Shown: positions 52,316 to 63,459 of the stretch, in pieces
Layout: every line of letters starts with the position of its first letter
Numbering within the stretch: the stretch's first letter is position 1
Source of the DNA: Flavobacterium jumunjinense
GTDB lineage: Bacteria; Bacteroidota; Bacteroidia; Flavobacteriales; Flavobacteriaceae
NCBI RefSeq assembly: GCF_021650975.2
Contig: NZ_CP091285.1
Location: 186,001-250,000, forward strand
Length of the DNA: 64,000 nt
Direction: 5' to 3'
Made by a program: the position numbers and the translations under genes
Notes under the pieces: generated by a model
What the model saw: the letters and a program-made list of their open reading frames with translations, nothing else
The model's database searches: none
What the model was told of the DNA's origin: nothing

Positions 52316-53050
52316 TTAATTATTTTTTTCAACATGAATGTGTAAACCGCATTCTTTTTTTCCATTTTCCCACCACCATCTTCCGGCTCTAAAATCTTCA
52401 CCTTTTTCTAAGGCTCTAGTACAAGGAGCACATCCTATACTCAAGAAACCTTTTTTATACAAACTGTTAATTGGAATAGTATACTTGTTTACAATTTCTT
52501 CTATTTCTTCTAAAGTATATTTTAATAAAGGATTGAATTTTACCAAATTATTGTCTTCATCCCATTCTAAATACTGCATTGTTTCTCTATTTGCAGATTG
52601 TTCAGCTCTTAATCCAGTTATCCAAACATCTGCGCCTTCAAGTGCTCTTTTTAAAGGAATTACTTTTCTAACGAAACAACATTTCTTTCTACTTTCTACA
52701 CTATTATAAAACCCATTTACTCCTTCCCCTTGCACATATTCCTGCACATCACTCTCTAATGGATAATATACTCTTATTTTTATATTCTTATATTTATTCT
52801 GTGTTTTATCGAACACTTCGTAGGTTTCATTAAACTGTCTTCCTGTATCTAGTGTAAAAACTGAAATATCTTTATTAACACCATTTATAAAATGTGTTAA
52901 TAATTGATCTTCAATACCAAAAGATGTTGAAAACACTTTCTTTCCTTTTATCGTTTCTGCAACAAACAATAGCGCTTCTTCAAGCGACAAACTTTCAAGA
53001 ACACTATTATAGTCGTTTATTTTATTTTTTATCTTGTCCATTTTGCCCAA
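52316..53050 (-). CDS. cysH: APS/PAPS reductase (CysH)
   Basis: 244 residues. The CC pair in RKKCCFVRKVIPL and the CxxC of SIGCAPCTRALEKGEDFR are both present. That pattern of four cysteines binds a 4Fe-4S cluster and marks the APS-reductase type. No cysC is seen, in agreement. The start overlaps DUF2061 by 22 nt; MDKIKNK three codons later is also possible. Confidence 0.95.
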   Translation of the reverse strand: MGKMDKIKNKINDYNSVLESLSLEEALLFVAETIKGKKVFSTSFGIEDQLLTHFINGVNKDISVFTLDTGRQFNETYEVFDKTQNKYKNIKIRVYYPLESDVQEYVQGEGVNGFYNSVESRKKCCFVRKVIPLKRALEGADVWITGLRAEQSANRETMQYLEWDEDNNLVKFNPLLKYTLEEIEEIVNKYTIPINSLYKKGFLSIGCAPCTRALEKGEDFRAGRWWWENGKKECGLHIHVEKNN

Positions 53051-53262
53051 ATTCTTTCATGAATAAAATACAATATCATTTTAGAGAACACTTCAAATCC
53101 ACCTATTGAAAAAGCAATTGTAAAATTCCCTGTCATTAAATAGGATATTATTACTGTGTCAATTGTTCCTAAAACACGCCAAGTGACAGCTTTATATGCA
53201 GAAACCTTTACATCTTTATTTAGATCTAGTGGTTTCTTAAATTTGAATAAATCCAACAACAT
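53029..53262 (-). CDS. DUF2061 membrane protein
   Basis: 77 residues; the VSAYKAVTWRVLGTIDTVII segment and the WAKW tail are typical of DUF2061, which recurs in sulfate-assimilation operons. Two transmembrane helices. First gene after the promoter/operator at 53285-53321. Confidence 0.9.
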   Translation of the reverse strand: MLLDLFKFKKPLDLNKDVKVSAYKAVTWRVLGTIDTVIISYLMTGNFTIAFSIGGFEVFSKMILYFIHERIWAKWTR

Positions 53263-53284
53263 ATTGTCTCTTATTTTAATTTTT

Positions 53285-53321
53285 CAAATATACTAATACT
53301 CCATTGGTTTAGTAGAGTATT
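53285..53321 (-). promoter_or_regulatory. candidate promoter and operator of the cys operon
   Basis: TATATTTG (53285-53292) is a -7 box 22 nt before the DUF2061 ATG. Directly upstream lies AATACTC-N13-GAGTATT (53295-53301/53315-53321), a perfect 7-bp inverted repeat in the -33 region. The Rrf2-type regulator gene is next to it, so it is the obvious candidate binder. Confidence 0.6.
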
Positions 53322-53333
53322 TGACAAAAAAAA

Positions 53334-53747
53334 TCAAAAAATTATTAAATCATATAAAGACTTGTTTCCCAATACTTTAAGAGCATTGTCCCGAACTTCA
53401 ATAAGTAATTTATTTAAACCACAAGCCTCTTCACTTGGACAATCACTGCATTTTTCATAAAAATTTAAACTTACACATGGTAATAATGCAATTGGACCGT
53501 CTAAAAAACGCATGACTGTAGCCACAGAAATTTCTTTTGGATCTTTCAATAAATAATAACCGCCTCCTTTTCCTTTTTTAGAAGCTAGAAGACCTGTTTT
53601 CTTTAAGTCTAGAAGTATTAATTCTAAAAATTTCTTAGATATATTTTCTTGTTCGGAAATTTCAGAAATAAGGACTGGCACTAATTTACCCTGTTTTGCG
53701 ATGTAAATTAATGCCTTTAATCCGTATTTTGTTTTTCTTGATAACAT
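53334..53747 (-). CDS. Rrf2-family transcriptional regulator
   Basis: 137 residues: winged HTH (KYGLKALIYIAK; ISEISEQENISKKFLELIL) and a C-terminal cysteine group (CVSLNFYEKCSDCPSEEACG) that could hold an Fe-S cluster as in IscR/NsrR. Placed beside the cys operon, it probably senses sulfur/cysteine status (CymR/CysR-like, inferred). Confidence 0.9.
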   Translation of the reverse strand: MLSRKTKYGLKALIYIAKQGKLVPVLISEISEQENISKKFLELILLDLKKTGLLASKKGKGGGYYLLKDPKEISVATVMRFLDGPIALLPCVSLNFYEKCSDCPSEEACGLNKLLIEVRDNALKVLGNKSLYDLIIF

Positions 53748-53754
53748 TTATTAA

Positions 53755-54693
53755 TTATTGAATTCTTGGCAAAAACACTTCTGCCATCATACAACGTGCA
53801 CTTCCACCACCACATGCTTCAATAATATCTAAACTTGCATGTAAAATTTTACAATGCTTTTGAATTTTATCAATTTGCGATTGTGTTAATGACTCATATG
53901 CTGCATTACTCATAATCAAGAATAATTCATCGTCTGTTCCACGAACTTGCAACATATTTCCTGCGAAACTATTCACTTGTTCTTCTGTAATTAAGATTAC
54001 ATCTTTACCCGATTCTTTCAAACTTGAAAGTACCATTTTTCTTTCTGCTTTATCATCTATACAATCGGCACAAATAACTGCAAAAGTTTCAGCAACACAC
54101 ATAATCACATTGGTATGATATATATGTTTTCTTTGACCATTTACTGTTTGAAAAGCTTCAAAAATTACTGGTGAATATTCAAAATCTTCACAGAATTCTA
54201 TAAACAGTTCTTCATCTGCTCTTGGAGACAGTGCACAATATGCAATTTCATTTTCTCTATCTAAAATTATACTTCCTGTACCTTCTAAGAAAAAATTATC
54301 CTCCTCTGCAGAAGTATAATCCATTATTTCTTTTATTTCGAAACCAGCTTCTTCAATCTTATCTAAGATATCTTCTCTTCGCTCACTTCTTCTGTTTTCT
54401 GCAAACATTGGATACAAAACTACATCTCCTGTTTCGTGAAAAGAAACCCAGTTATTTGGAAAAATACTATCTGGTGTATCCGGTTTTAAAGTATCTTCTA
54501 CTACTATTACATTAACACCTATTGATCTTAGTTTTTCAACATAAGAATCAAATTCTTCTTGTGCTTTAACGTTTACAGTCGCTGGCAAAAGTCCGTCTAT
54601 AACTTTCTGATAATAATTATTAACTGCTGTTTGTTCATTCATTCGGAAAGCAACCGGACGAATCATCAATATGGTATTTGTTGTTTGACTCAT
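53755..54693 (-). CDS. guanidino-group hydrolase (CtlX/ADI-like)
   Basis: 312 residues of the amidinotransferase/arginine-deiminase fold. Key residues lie in FPNNWVSFHETG, FLEGTGSIILDR, HTNVIMCV and the catalytic Cys in CGGGSARCMMAEVFL. The closest remembered group is CtlX (citrulline-related). Substrate uncertain. Seven nt upstream of the Rrf2 gene. Confidence 0.85.
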   Translation of the reverse strand: MSQTTNTILMIRPVAFRMNEQTAVNNYYQKVIDGLLPATVNVKAQEEFDSYVEKLRSIGVNVIVVEDTLKPDTPDSIFPNNWVSFHETGDVVLYPMFAENRRSERREDILDKIEEAGFEIKEIMDYTSAEEDNFFLEGTGSIILDRENEIAYCALSPRADEELFIEFCEDFEYSPVIFEAFQTVNGQRKHIYHTNVIMCVAETFAVICADCIDDKAERKMVLSSLKESGKDVILITEEQVNSFAGNMLQVRGTDDELFLIMSNAAYESLTQSQIDKIQKHCKILHASLDIIEACGGGSARCMMAEVFLPRIQ

Positions 54694-54769
54694 GATCTAT
54701 TTTTGTTTAAAATTTCAATTAAAGTCTTTAGATTTAAATTAGCTAAAACACTTTAAAATTGAAACAAAT

Positions 54770-55684
54770 TTATTCTCTAATTAATGGTAAAGTTGAACAT
54801 CTTAAAAGACCTTCTTGTTTAGCAATTTCTGCATATGGAATTTCTTCAACTGTAAAACCTTGTTCTCTTAACCAAGTATTTAATCTTGTGAAGTTTTTCT
54901 CAACAACAACTACATCTGGTGCAATAGAAAAGACATTTGAATTCATTCCATACATTTCCTCTCTTGTTATATGAAATAGATTTTCTTTTCCAAATAAATT
55001 CACTAAATACATATAGTCTGATTCTTCACGAAAACCACTTTTATAAATAATTCCCTTATCATTGCCTACAGGTTGGAAACAACAATCTAAATGAAGTGCA
55101 TTATCTTTTGCTTCAATCTTTGATTTCACTAAATCAAATTCCTTTACAATTTTATGTGGAAATAAGTCTTTTATATAATTAACCCCTTCCATATTTGTTC
55201 TAGCAGTAATGTAGTCTTTATAATCAGAGCCTTTATAGGTTCCAATAAAAATATAATCATTCCAAAGCATTACGTCTCCACCTTCTATATGAACTTCTTC
55301 TGGTGGACGAACAACTTTCTTAGGATCAATTTGATCAATCACATACTGAATTGCATCTAATTCTCTTTCTCTTTCAGGAAGAATATTAGCTTTTACAAAA
55401 ATATCATCAATTACAAAACCAATATCTCTAGAAAAAATTTGATTGTAATTTTCGATAGTATTTGGGCGAAAAACTTTCACATCATACTTTTGAAAAACTT
55501 TATTGAAGGCTTCCATCTCTTTCACCATATCTTCTTCTACTGGATAGGTGCCTGCAATTATATGTTCTAATGATTTTGGATCGTACGCTTCTTCAATCGT
55601 TGGCGTTGGTCCATTACTTATTGCTGTACCTAAAACGACAGCTTTTAATCTTGATGATTCGTTTTTTACATTTAATTGTAACAT
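54770..55684 (-). CDS. amidinotransferase / dimethylarginine-hydrolase-like enzyme
   Basis: 304 residues from MLQLNVKNE (M29 of the longest frame, since the earlier part looks untranslated). Motifs FSRDIGFVIDD, EGGDVMLWNDYIFIG, HLDCCFQPV and the C-terminal catalytic Cys in LLRCSTLPLIRE. A second member of the same fold, 76 nt upstream of CtlX-like. Amidinotransferase or hydrolase activity cannot be separated by eye. Confidence 0.85.
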   Translation of the reverse strand: MLQLNVKNESSRLKAVVLGTAISNGPTPTIEEAYDPKSLEHIIAGTYPVEEDMVKEMEAFNKVFQKYDVKVFRPNTIENYNQIFSRDIGFVIDDIFVKANILPERERELDAIQYVIDQIDPKKVVRPPEEVHIEGGDVMLWNDYIFIGTYKGSDYKDYITARTNMEGVNYIKDLFPHKIVKEFDLVKSKIEAKDNALHLDCCFQPVGNDKGIIYKSGFREESDYMYLVNLFGKENLFHITREEMYGMNSNVFSIAPDVVVVEKNFTRLNTWLREQGFTVEEIPYAEIAKQEGLLRCSTLPLIRE

Positions 55685-55818
55685 GCTTTTGGCTTTTGAC
55701 AAAGATAGAAAAAGGAATGTAAAAAGTTTTATTCTAAAAAAAATTAAATAATATATATTTATCAACACAAAGTATCACAAGACCAATAAATTAATACATT
55801 TGGTAAAACAAAATAATT

Positions 55819-56181
55819 ATGGGACTATCCATTTTTTTTAACTCATTATTTGGCAAAGCCAAAAAAACAACTGACGAAACTATTGATAAAGCTACAGAAA
55901 TTGCTGTAGAAGCAAAAGAAACCTTAGAAGAACTGGCCGATTCTGCTACTAAAAAACTTGACGAACTACATCTTTCTGAGAAAGTAGACGGCTTCGTTAA
56001 AACTGCTAAAGAAAAAGCAAGTGAAGCTGCAGATTGGGCAGAAGAAAAAGCACATGAAGTGAAAGATGCCATTGAAGACGTTGTGAAAAAAACGGAGGAA
56101 AAAATAGACGAACTTACTAAAGATAAAAATGAAGCTCCAAAAACTGAAGAAAAAATAGATATTTCTAAAGATAAAGAATAA
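55819..56181 (+). CDS. YtxH/apolipoprotein-like coiled-coil protein, 120 residues
   Basis: Opens with a hydrophobic stretch (LSIFFNSLFG), then continuous 11-residue-type helical repeats rich in Ala, Lys and Glu (KATEIAVEAKETLEELAD). Resembles small stress-type YtxH or LEA-like proteins. Transcribed toward the IS3 element. Confidence 0.65.
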   Translation: MGLSIFFNSLFGKAKKTTDETIDKATEIAVEAKETLEELADSATKKLDELHLSEKVDGFVKTAKEKASEAADWAEEKAHEVKDAIEDVVKKTEEKIDELTKDKNEAPKTEEKIDISKDKE

Positions 56182-56234
56182 TCAATTTTTATTTTTGAGT
56201 CGTCCTAAAATAAGTTGACGAGTTTTACAATAAA

Positions 56235-57071
56235 TTAATTAAAACCAGTGAAGTTAACTTCACTGGTTTTTTCATATACAAAGTTAGGTGTTTTCATATT
56301 TAAACTCAAATGAGGTCTTTTACTATTATAGCATTCCACAGACTCTCTAACTAAAAGGTTAAGTTCATCACCTGATTTACATTTGTATATGAGGAATTCT
56401 TGTTTTAGAATACCATTTATTCTTTCCGCTAGAGCATTTTGATAACAATCATAGCCATCGGTCATAGAAGCAATAATATTATTTTTGGTTAATTCATTTT
56501 GATAAATTTTAGAACAATATTGTAAACCTCTGTCTGAGTGATGTATTAATTGAAGGTTTGTTTTTCTGTTTTTTACTGCCATTCTTAAGGCCTTAACCAC
56601 ACTTTCTGCACTCATGTCATCACTCAAATGATAACCAACTATTTTTCTGCTAAAAACATCTGTAACTAATGATAGATAATGAGTTCTTTTATTAGATTTT
56701 ATATAAGTTATGTCACTAACAAAAACCTGTTCTATTCTGTTGATATCGATATCTTTAAATAAATTGGGGTACTTACGTAACCAGTGTTTAGAAAAGGTGG
56801 TTTTTGTGTAATTTTTCATTGGTTTAACTAGCATTTTTTCTCTTTTCAAATAAGCAAAAAATGCATCTCTCCCGATTTTAATTCTATTTTCAACAAAAGA
56901 TTGTTCTAGTAAAAAATAAAGTTTTCTTGTGCCTAATCGAGGCATAATTCTTCTTTGTTTTTCAACGAGTTGCTTTACTATTAATAATTCTTTCTCTCGT
57001 TCTAAACAACGTGCTTCCTGCTGATAAATAGCTTGTCGGCTTACCCCAAACAATCTACAAGTTCTGGACAT
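56235..57071 (-). CDS. IS3-family transposase OrfB (DDE integrase)
   Basis: 278 residues. HTH_21-like N-terminus (KREKMLVKPM), then rve integrase core with D120 (VFVSDITYIKS), D180 (HHSDRGLQYCS) and E216 (NALAERINGILKQ), i.e. DD(35)E. Intact. Confidence 0.92.
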   Translation of the reverse strand: MSRTCRLFGVSRQAIYQQEARCLEREKELLIVKQLVEKQRRIMPRLGTRKLYFLLEQSFVENRIKIGRDAFFAYLKREKMLVKPMKNYTKTTFSKHWLRKYPNLFKDIDINRIEQVFVSDITYIKSNKRTHYLSLVTDVFSRKIVGYHLSDDMSAESVVKALRMAVKNRKTNLQLIHHSDRGLQYCSKIYQNELTKNNIIASMTDGYDCYQNALAERINGILKQEFLIYKCKSGDELNLLVRESVECYNSKRPHLSLNMKTPNFVYEKTSEVNFTGFN

Positions 57072-57073
57072 AC

Positions 57074-57466
57074 TTATGCCTTCTTCTTGTTGGATGCGTC
57101 GGATGGTTTGGGTGAAAACTTTTTTCTAATTTGAGTACCGTATTGACTATCTGAGATATCAATCATGGTGTTTAGCACTGTGTTTTTAAGCTTCTCATCA
57201 GCTAATTCTTTCTCTAATCTTTTAATGCTTTGGGCTGGAGTTTCTTTAGATTTGACCATAAACAAAAGCTTGGGGTTACTCCAATCTAAATTACCAAATT
57301 TTCTTAACCAAACCAAAACTGTACTTCTACCTTGAATTCCATACTTCTTTTGAGCTTGCTTATAGGTAAGTTCGCCTTTTTCTACTTGAGAAATAACAGC
57401 TAATTTAAAGCCCAGATTATAATCGCGTTGACTACGCTTTGCTGGCCTGTTTTCTGATTTATTCAT
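57074..57466 (-). CDS. IS3-family transposase OrfA
   Basis: 130 residues with an HTH (LTYKQAQKKYGIQGRSTVLVW) and a leucine-zipper-like region (IKRLEKELADEKLKNTVLN). Its stop lies 2 nt before the OrfB ATG. No canonical A6G slippery site is visible at the junction, so OrfB may start on its own. Confidence 0.9.
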   Translation of the reverse strand: MNKSENRPAKRSQRDYNLGFKLAVISQVEKGELTYKQAQKKYGIQGRSTVLVWLRKFGNLDWSNPKLLFMVKSKETPAQSIKRLEKELADEKLKNTVLNTMIDISDSQYGTQIRKKFSPKPSDASNKKKA

Positions 57467-57518
57467 AATAAGTCGATTTTATGTCAACTTATTTCAGGAC
57501 GGGACATTTTCTGAAATC

Positions 57519-57545
57519 AAAAAGCCGAGCAATGCTCGGCTTTTT
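57519..57545 (-). terminator. terminator of gltA
   Basis: AAAAAGCCGAGC-AAT-GCTCGGCTTTTT, a 12-bp stem, located 18 nt beyond the citrate synthase stop. Confidence 0.9.
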
Positions 57546-57562
57546 ACACTTTATATATGATA

Positions 57563-58846
57563 TTATCTATCTTTAACTTCTTTAAATGGTCTTAAAGTAT
57601 GCCCCATATAAACTTGTCTTGGACGTCCGATTGGTTCTTTATTAGAACGCATTTCTTTCCATTGTGCTATCCAACCTGGTAAACGACCAATTGCGAACAA
57701 CACTGTAAACATTTCTACAGGGATACCCATTGCTCTGTAAATAATTCCAGAATAGAAATCTACATTTGGATATAAGTTTCTTGACTTGAAGTATTCATCT
57801 TCTAAAGCAACTTTCTCTAATTTTTTAGCAATCTCTAATAATGGATCATCAACTCCTAACGCATCTAACACATCATCAGCTGCTTTTTTAATAATAGTTG
57901 CTCTAGGGTCGAAGTTTTTATATACTCTATGTCCGAATCCCATTAAACGGAATGGATCTTCTTTATCTTTTGCTTTTAATACAAATTTTTCAACATCACC
58001 ACCATTATCATGGATTTCTTGAAGCATTTCTAATACTGCTTGATTCGCTCCACCATGTAATGGTCCCCAAAGTGCAGAAACACCAGCAGAAATAGAAGCA
58101 AATAATCCAGCATGAGAAGAACCTACAATTCTAACCGTAGATGTAGAACAGTTTTGTTCATGATCAGCATGAAGTATAAACAACTTATCTAATGCATCAA
58201 CAATTCTTTTATCCATTTTATATGGTTCTGTTGGGATTTCAAACATTAAACGCATGAAATTCTCTACATAACCTTTTGTATTATCATAATAGTTTAATGG
58301 TAAGCCCATTCTTCTTCTGTATGTCCAAGTAGCAATAACTAAGAATTTACCCATAGTTTTACATACAGCGTCATATAACTCATTTTCATTATCAACATTA
58401 ACAGGCTTTGGATTAAACGCTGTTAACGCACTAGTAAGTGCAGACAAAACACCCATTGGATGTGCTGTTTTAGGAAAACCTTCTAAGATGGTTTTCATTT
58501 CTTCATTTACTAATGTATATTTTCTAATATCTGTCTCAAATTTTTCTAATTGAGTTTTATTAGGTAATTCACCAAAAATTAAAAGGAAAGAAACTTCTAA
58601 AAAATCAGCTTTATCTGCTAACTCTTCAATTGAATAACCTCTATAACGCAAAATCCCTTCTTCACCATCTAAAAAAGTAATTTCACTTTTACAAGAACCC
58701 GAGTTTTTATAACCTGGATCAATTGTAATAGCACCAGTTGCACTACGCAACTTGTCTATATCGATAGCAACCTCATTTTCAGTCCCCATGATAACAGGAA
58801 ACTCATACTTTTTGCCATCAATCTCTAATATTGCAGTTTTCGACAT
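57563..58846 (-). CDS. gltA: citrate synthase
   Basis: 427 residues, hexameric type-II length. Catalytic motifs LHADHEQNCSTSTVR, GPLHGGANQAVLEML and MGFGHRVYKNFDPRA are present. Condenses acetyl-CoA and oxaloacetate. Single gene with its own terminator. Confidence 0.97.
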   Translation of the reverse strand: MSKTAILEIDGKKYEFPVIMGTENEVAIDIDKLRSATGAITIDPGYKNSGSCKSEITFLDGEEGILRYRGYSIEELADKADFLEVSFLLIFGELPNKTQLEKFETDIRKYTLVNEEMKTILEGFPKTAHPMGVLSALTSALTAFNPKPVNVDNENELYDAVCKTMGKFLVIATWTYRRRMGLPLNYYDNTKGYVENFMRLMFEIPTEPYKMDKRIVDALDKLFILHADHEQNCSTSTVRIVGSSHAGLFASISAGVSALWGPLHGGANQAVLEMLQEIHDNGGDVEKFVLKAKDKEDPFRLMGFGHRVYKNFDPRATIIKKAADDVLDALGVDDPLLEIAKKLEKVALEDEYFKSRNLYPNVDFYSGIIYRAMGIPVEMFTVLFAIGRLPGWIAQWKEMRSNKEPIGRPRQVYMGHTLRPFKEVKDR

Positions 58847-59158
58847 ATATCTAATGTGTTTTATGAAAATTTGTAAAGTATTTTGCGAATTTAATGAATA
58901 TTAATGTAATTTTAAAGTAATTCGCAATAATATATCGTTATGACATAATAGTTAAATCTTTACTAAATAACATTTTAATAATTTCCTGATGATATGCCAT
59001 TAAGATTTTATAATTAATAGAAAATTATTCATTTATTTTATTAAATTCATAATTTTATTATCCTCAAAATCAAATATTAAATTGAATATTTTTTCCAAAA
59101 CCAAATCCACAAAAGACATTAGATATATGATTAAAATTAGATAGTATTGAATAAGAAA
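58847..59158. other. 312-nt A+T-rich intergenic region
   Basis: I see no gene. A TACTTTAC sequence on the minus strand upstream of gltA is a weak -7 candidate. Confidence 0.4.
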
Positions 59159-59773
59159 TTAAAACTTACCGAATTTAAATGCTATTGACCCTCCTAAACC
59201 AGAAATATCATCATTAACATAATTTCTTGAATCAACACCGGTAGACAACCTATAATTAACACCTAACCCTATTTTGAAACCCTTAATTACATTTATTTCC
59301 AATTCTAATTCTGGCTGTAAAACAAACAAATCATCTGTAACTTTAAAAAAAACATAATCACCATCAGCCTCTACTTCTCTTTCTCCTATTCTTCCCCATG
59401 CTGATAGCACTGTTGGGACCAACTGAACTTTAGGACCTAAATCAAAAACGTATCCTACAAAAACCCCTCCATATGTAAAAGACAATTCTTTACTATCATT
59501 ATCCTTACTTGTATTTGATGATTTTAGCGTATACCCTTCGAAGCCTAACAAAACTTTACGATTAAAAGCAACACCTCCTTTTCCACCTACAAAAAAAGAA
59601 AAATCATTATCTAATGTAGTAAATTGAAAAATGGTACCTCCATAAAATGACAAAGACTTTAAATCCTTAATAATAAAATCTTTTCCTTTAACATCTTCCT
59701 GTATCTCTTGTGAAAAAACAGTCAAACTAGAAATAAAAAAACACACTGCAACGACTAATTTTGTTTTAATCAT
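59159..59773 (-). CDS. outer-membrane beta-barrel protein, 204 residues
   Basis: Signal peptide (VVAVCFFISSLTVFSQ) and alternating-strand sequence ending SGLGGSIAFKFGKF, with a terminal aromatic residue as in small OM barrels. About eight strands. No binding role assigned. LytTR-type gene 89 nt upstream may regulate it. Confidence 0.7.
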   Translation of the reverse strand: MIKTKLVVAVCFFISSLTVFSQEIQEDVKGKDFIIKDLKSLSFYGGTIFQFTTLDNDFSFFVGGKGGVAFNRKVLLGFEGYTLKSSNTSKDNDSKELSFTYGGVFVGYVFDLGPKVQLVPTVLSAWGRIGEREVEADGDYVFFKVTDDLFVLQPELELEINVIKGFKIGLGVNYRLSTGVDSRNYVNDDISGLGGSIAFKFGKF

Positions 59774-59862
59774 AATTATTTATTTTTAAAATTAACGTTG
59801 CAAAACTAAATCAGTCATTAAAATACTTCACTAAAAACCAACTCTTTGACATGAAATGACAC

Positions 59863-60759
59863 TTATTTGTGATTAATTGACATGATATCATCAAATGTAT
59901 TTACAAAAATATCAAATTTATTTCTTGACACAGGAATACTTTCTTCAATACCTTTAAAAAACAATTGATAATTTCTTGCATTTCCAGAAGCTTTACTTAC
60001 TTTATAGACGTTCACAACAAACGAACGATGAACTCTTAGCACAAATTGATAACCGCTAAGCTTCTCTTCTATTAGTTGCAAAGAATATCGATACAATGAT
60101 TTTGTTATTTTACCATTTTCATCTGTATAAATTTCTATATAATTCCCTTCAGATTTAATTAATATCAAATCATTAACATCCAAAACAATAGCATCGTTAT
60201 TTTTATTCGAAGGCAATCTTAAAACAGAATCTTCATAAACATGAATAGTTTGCTTCATTTTATTTTCCAATTTACTATTATAATCTAATACTTTCTTTAA
60301 AGCATATTTTAGTTGAAGTGTATAATCAATCCAATGAATAAATAAAGTTGGAAAAAAACCAAAAAGAAAAGTAAACAATACTGAATAAAGAACCGTTTCA
60401 AAAGTTAATAGAAAACTTTCTTTTACAAAACATAAAGACAATAAGATATTAAAAATTGCAATTATAAGATGTAGAAAAAAAATCAATACTATTTCATTCA
60501 AAACTGTCCAGTTTTCCTTTATTTTATCAGATAAAATAAACTTCGGAAAAAAATAAAACACTAATAAAACAACCATGAAAGTAATTGCTCCAAAAACAAA
60601 AGACATTTCTACTATCGAACAATTAAATTGAGAAATAGAACTATCGTCATATAGACTATAATTAATTAAAAACACAAACAAACTCACTACTGAAGCAATC
60701 ATAAGATTTCTCTTCAATGAGTCTTTTAATGGATAAGGATTCTTTAAATACTGAAACAT
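59863..60759 (-). CDS. membrane LytTR regulator
   Basis: 298 residues: four transmembrane helices (about 20-145), a helical linker, and a C-terminal LytTR DNA-binding domain (DVNDLILIKSEGNYIEIYTDENG; YQFVLRVHRSFVVNVYKVS). No receiver domain. Typical Bacteroidota one-component membrane LytTR protein; signal unknown. Confidence 0.85.
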   Translation of the reverse strand: MFQYLKNPYPLKDSLKRNLMIASVVSLFVFLINYSLYDDSSISQFNCSIVEMSFVFGAITFMVVLLVFYFFPKFILSDKIKENWTVLNEIVLIFFLHLIIAIFNILLSLCFVKESFLLTFETVLYSVLFTFLFGFFPTLFIHWIDYTLQLKYALKKVLDYNSKLENKMKQTIHVYEDSVLRLPSNKNNDAIVLDVNDLILIKSEGNYIEIYTDENGKITKSLYRYSLQLIEEKLSGYQFVLRVHRSFVVNVYKVSKASGNARNYQLFFKGIEESIPVSRNKFDIFVNTFDDIMSINHK

Positions 60760-60775
60760 AATTATTATAAAAAAA

Positions 60776-60810
60776 CAAAAATGCAGAATTCTTTAAATTC
60801 TGCATTTTTG
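60776..60810 (-). terminator. terminator of eno
   Basis: AAAAATGCAGAATT-CTTTA-AATTCTGCATTTTT, a 14-bp perfect stem, 31 nt after the enolase stop. Confidence 0.9.
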
Positions 60811-60840
60811 TAATAGTTTATTCATTAATTACAACTAAAA

Positions 60841-62148
<1,308 letters not shown>

Positions 62149-62236
62149 TTAAGTTATTATTCGTCTATATAGACAAAAATAAAATTTATAAAATTGTATT
62201 GTATATAAATCTGAAAAACTTATAAACGATAACGTT

Positions 62237-63346
62237 TTAGTTAGTAGCAGATTCTATATTCGCTATAAATTGATCAAATAAATAAGTTGAATCGTGTGGA
62301 CCAGGACTTGCTTCAGGGTGATATTGTACAGAGAAACAGTTCTTGTTTTTCATTTTCATACCTGCTACTGTCCCATCATTTAAATGAACATGTGTTAATT
62401 CAAAATCAGGGTTCTTTTCAAGTTCTTCCTTAACTATTGCGAAACCGTGATTTTGAGAAGTAATTTCTCCTTTACCTGTTAATAAATTTTTCACAGGGTG
62501 ATTAATACCCCTATGCCCATTAAACATTTTATAAGTAGAAATTCCATTTGCTAAACCAATAACTTGATGACCTAAGCAAATTCCAAAAAGAGGCTTATTA
62601 ACTTTTAAAATATCTCTTGCTACTTGTTGAGCAGACACTAATGGTTCAGGATCACCAGGACCATTAGATAAAAAGTAACCATCTGGACTAAAGTTAGATA
62701 AATCCTCAAATGATGCATTATAAGGAAAAACTTTAATGTAGCAGTCTCTTTTCGCTAAGTTTCTAAGGATATTTGTTTTAATTCCTAGGTCGAGTGCAGA
62801 AATTTTATACTTTGCATTTTCACTGCCATAAAAATAAGGCTTTTTAGTAGAAACTTTAGAGGCCAATTCCAAACCATGCATATCTGGCACTTCTACAAAC
62901 ATTTTCTTTAATTCATCAATAGATGTTCCATCTGTGGAAATAATAGCATTCATAGCTCCATTATCTCTTATATAACTCACCAAAGCCCTAGTGTCTACAT
63001 CTGATATAACGATCAAATTTTGTTTTTTCAAATAATCAAAAAGACTCTCAGATGCATTATCTCTAGAAAAATTAAAACTAAAATTTTTACAAACTAAACC
63101 AGAAATCTTAACATTATCAGATTCAACTTCTTCTGAATTGACTCCATAATTTCCAATATGAGCATTGGTGGTAACCATTATTTGTCCAAAATAAGAAGGA
63201 TCAGTAAAAATTTCTTGATAACCTGTAGTACCTGTATTAAATGCAACCTCTCCAAAAGTTGTTCCTTCAATACCAATTGATTTACCGTAGAATACGGTTC
63301 CATCTTTTAATAACAATACTGCTTGAGTACGATTAATATATTTCAT
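62237..63346 (-). CDS. carA: carbamoyl-phosphate synthase small subunit
   Basis: 369 residues from MKYINRTQAVLLL (the earlier in-frame ATG adds eight non-homologous residues). Class-I glutaminase triad: Cys in FGICLGHQVIG, His and Glu in VQYHPEASPGPHD. It supplies ammonia to CarB, which is not in the window. Confidence 0.96.
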   Translation of the reverse strand: MKYINRTQAVLLLKDGTVFYGKSIGIEGTTFGEVAFNTGTTGYQEIFTDPSYFGQIMVTTNAHIGNYGVNSEEVESDNVKISGLVCKNFSFNFSRDNASESLFDYLKKQNLIVISDVDTRALVSYIRDNGAMNAIISTDGTSIDELKKMFVEVPDMHGLELASKVSTKKPYFYGSENAKYKISALDLGIKTNILRNLAKRDCYIKVFPYNASFEDLSNFSPDGYFLSNGPGDPEPLVSAQQVARDILKVNKPLFGICLGHQVIGLANGISTYKMFNGHRGINHPVKNLLTGKGEITSQNHGFAIVKEELEKNPDFELTHVHLNDGTVAGMKMKNKNCFSVQYHPEASPGPHDSTYLFDQFIANIESATN

Positions 63347-63402
63347 TACGTTGTGTTGTTGATTGTGCAAATTTAAAATAAAAAATTGAAAAAAAAGAAT
63401 AT

Positions 63403-63437
63403 AAAAAAAAGGATAAACAAATGTCTATCCTTTTTTT
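63403..63437 (-). terminator. terminator after rplQ
   Basis: AAAAGGATA-N10-TATCCTTTTTTT between rplQ and carA. Confidence 0.75.
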
Positions 63438-63459
63438 ATATACAATCATAAATTCATGA

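Larger units (their letters stand above)
56196..57506 (-). mobile_element. complete IS3-family insertion sequence, 1311 bp
   Basis: 24-bp terminal inverted repeats at 56196-56219 and 57483-57506 share CGTCCT-A/G-AAATAAGTTGAC and start with TG. TTTT occurs on both outer sides (56192-56195, 57507-57510), in line with the 3-4 bp target duplication of IS3. Two transposase ORFs lie inside. Confidence 0.85.
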
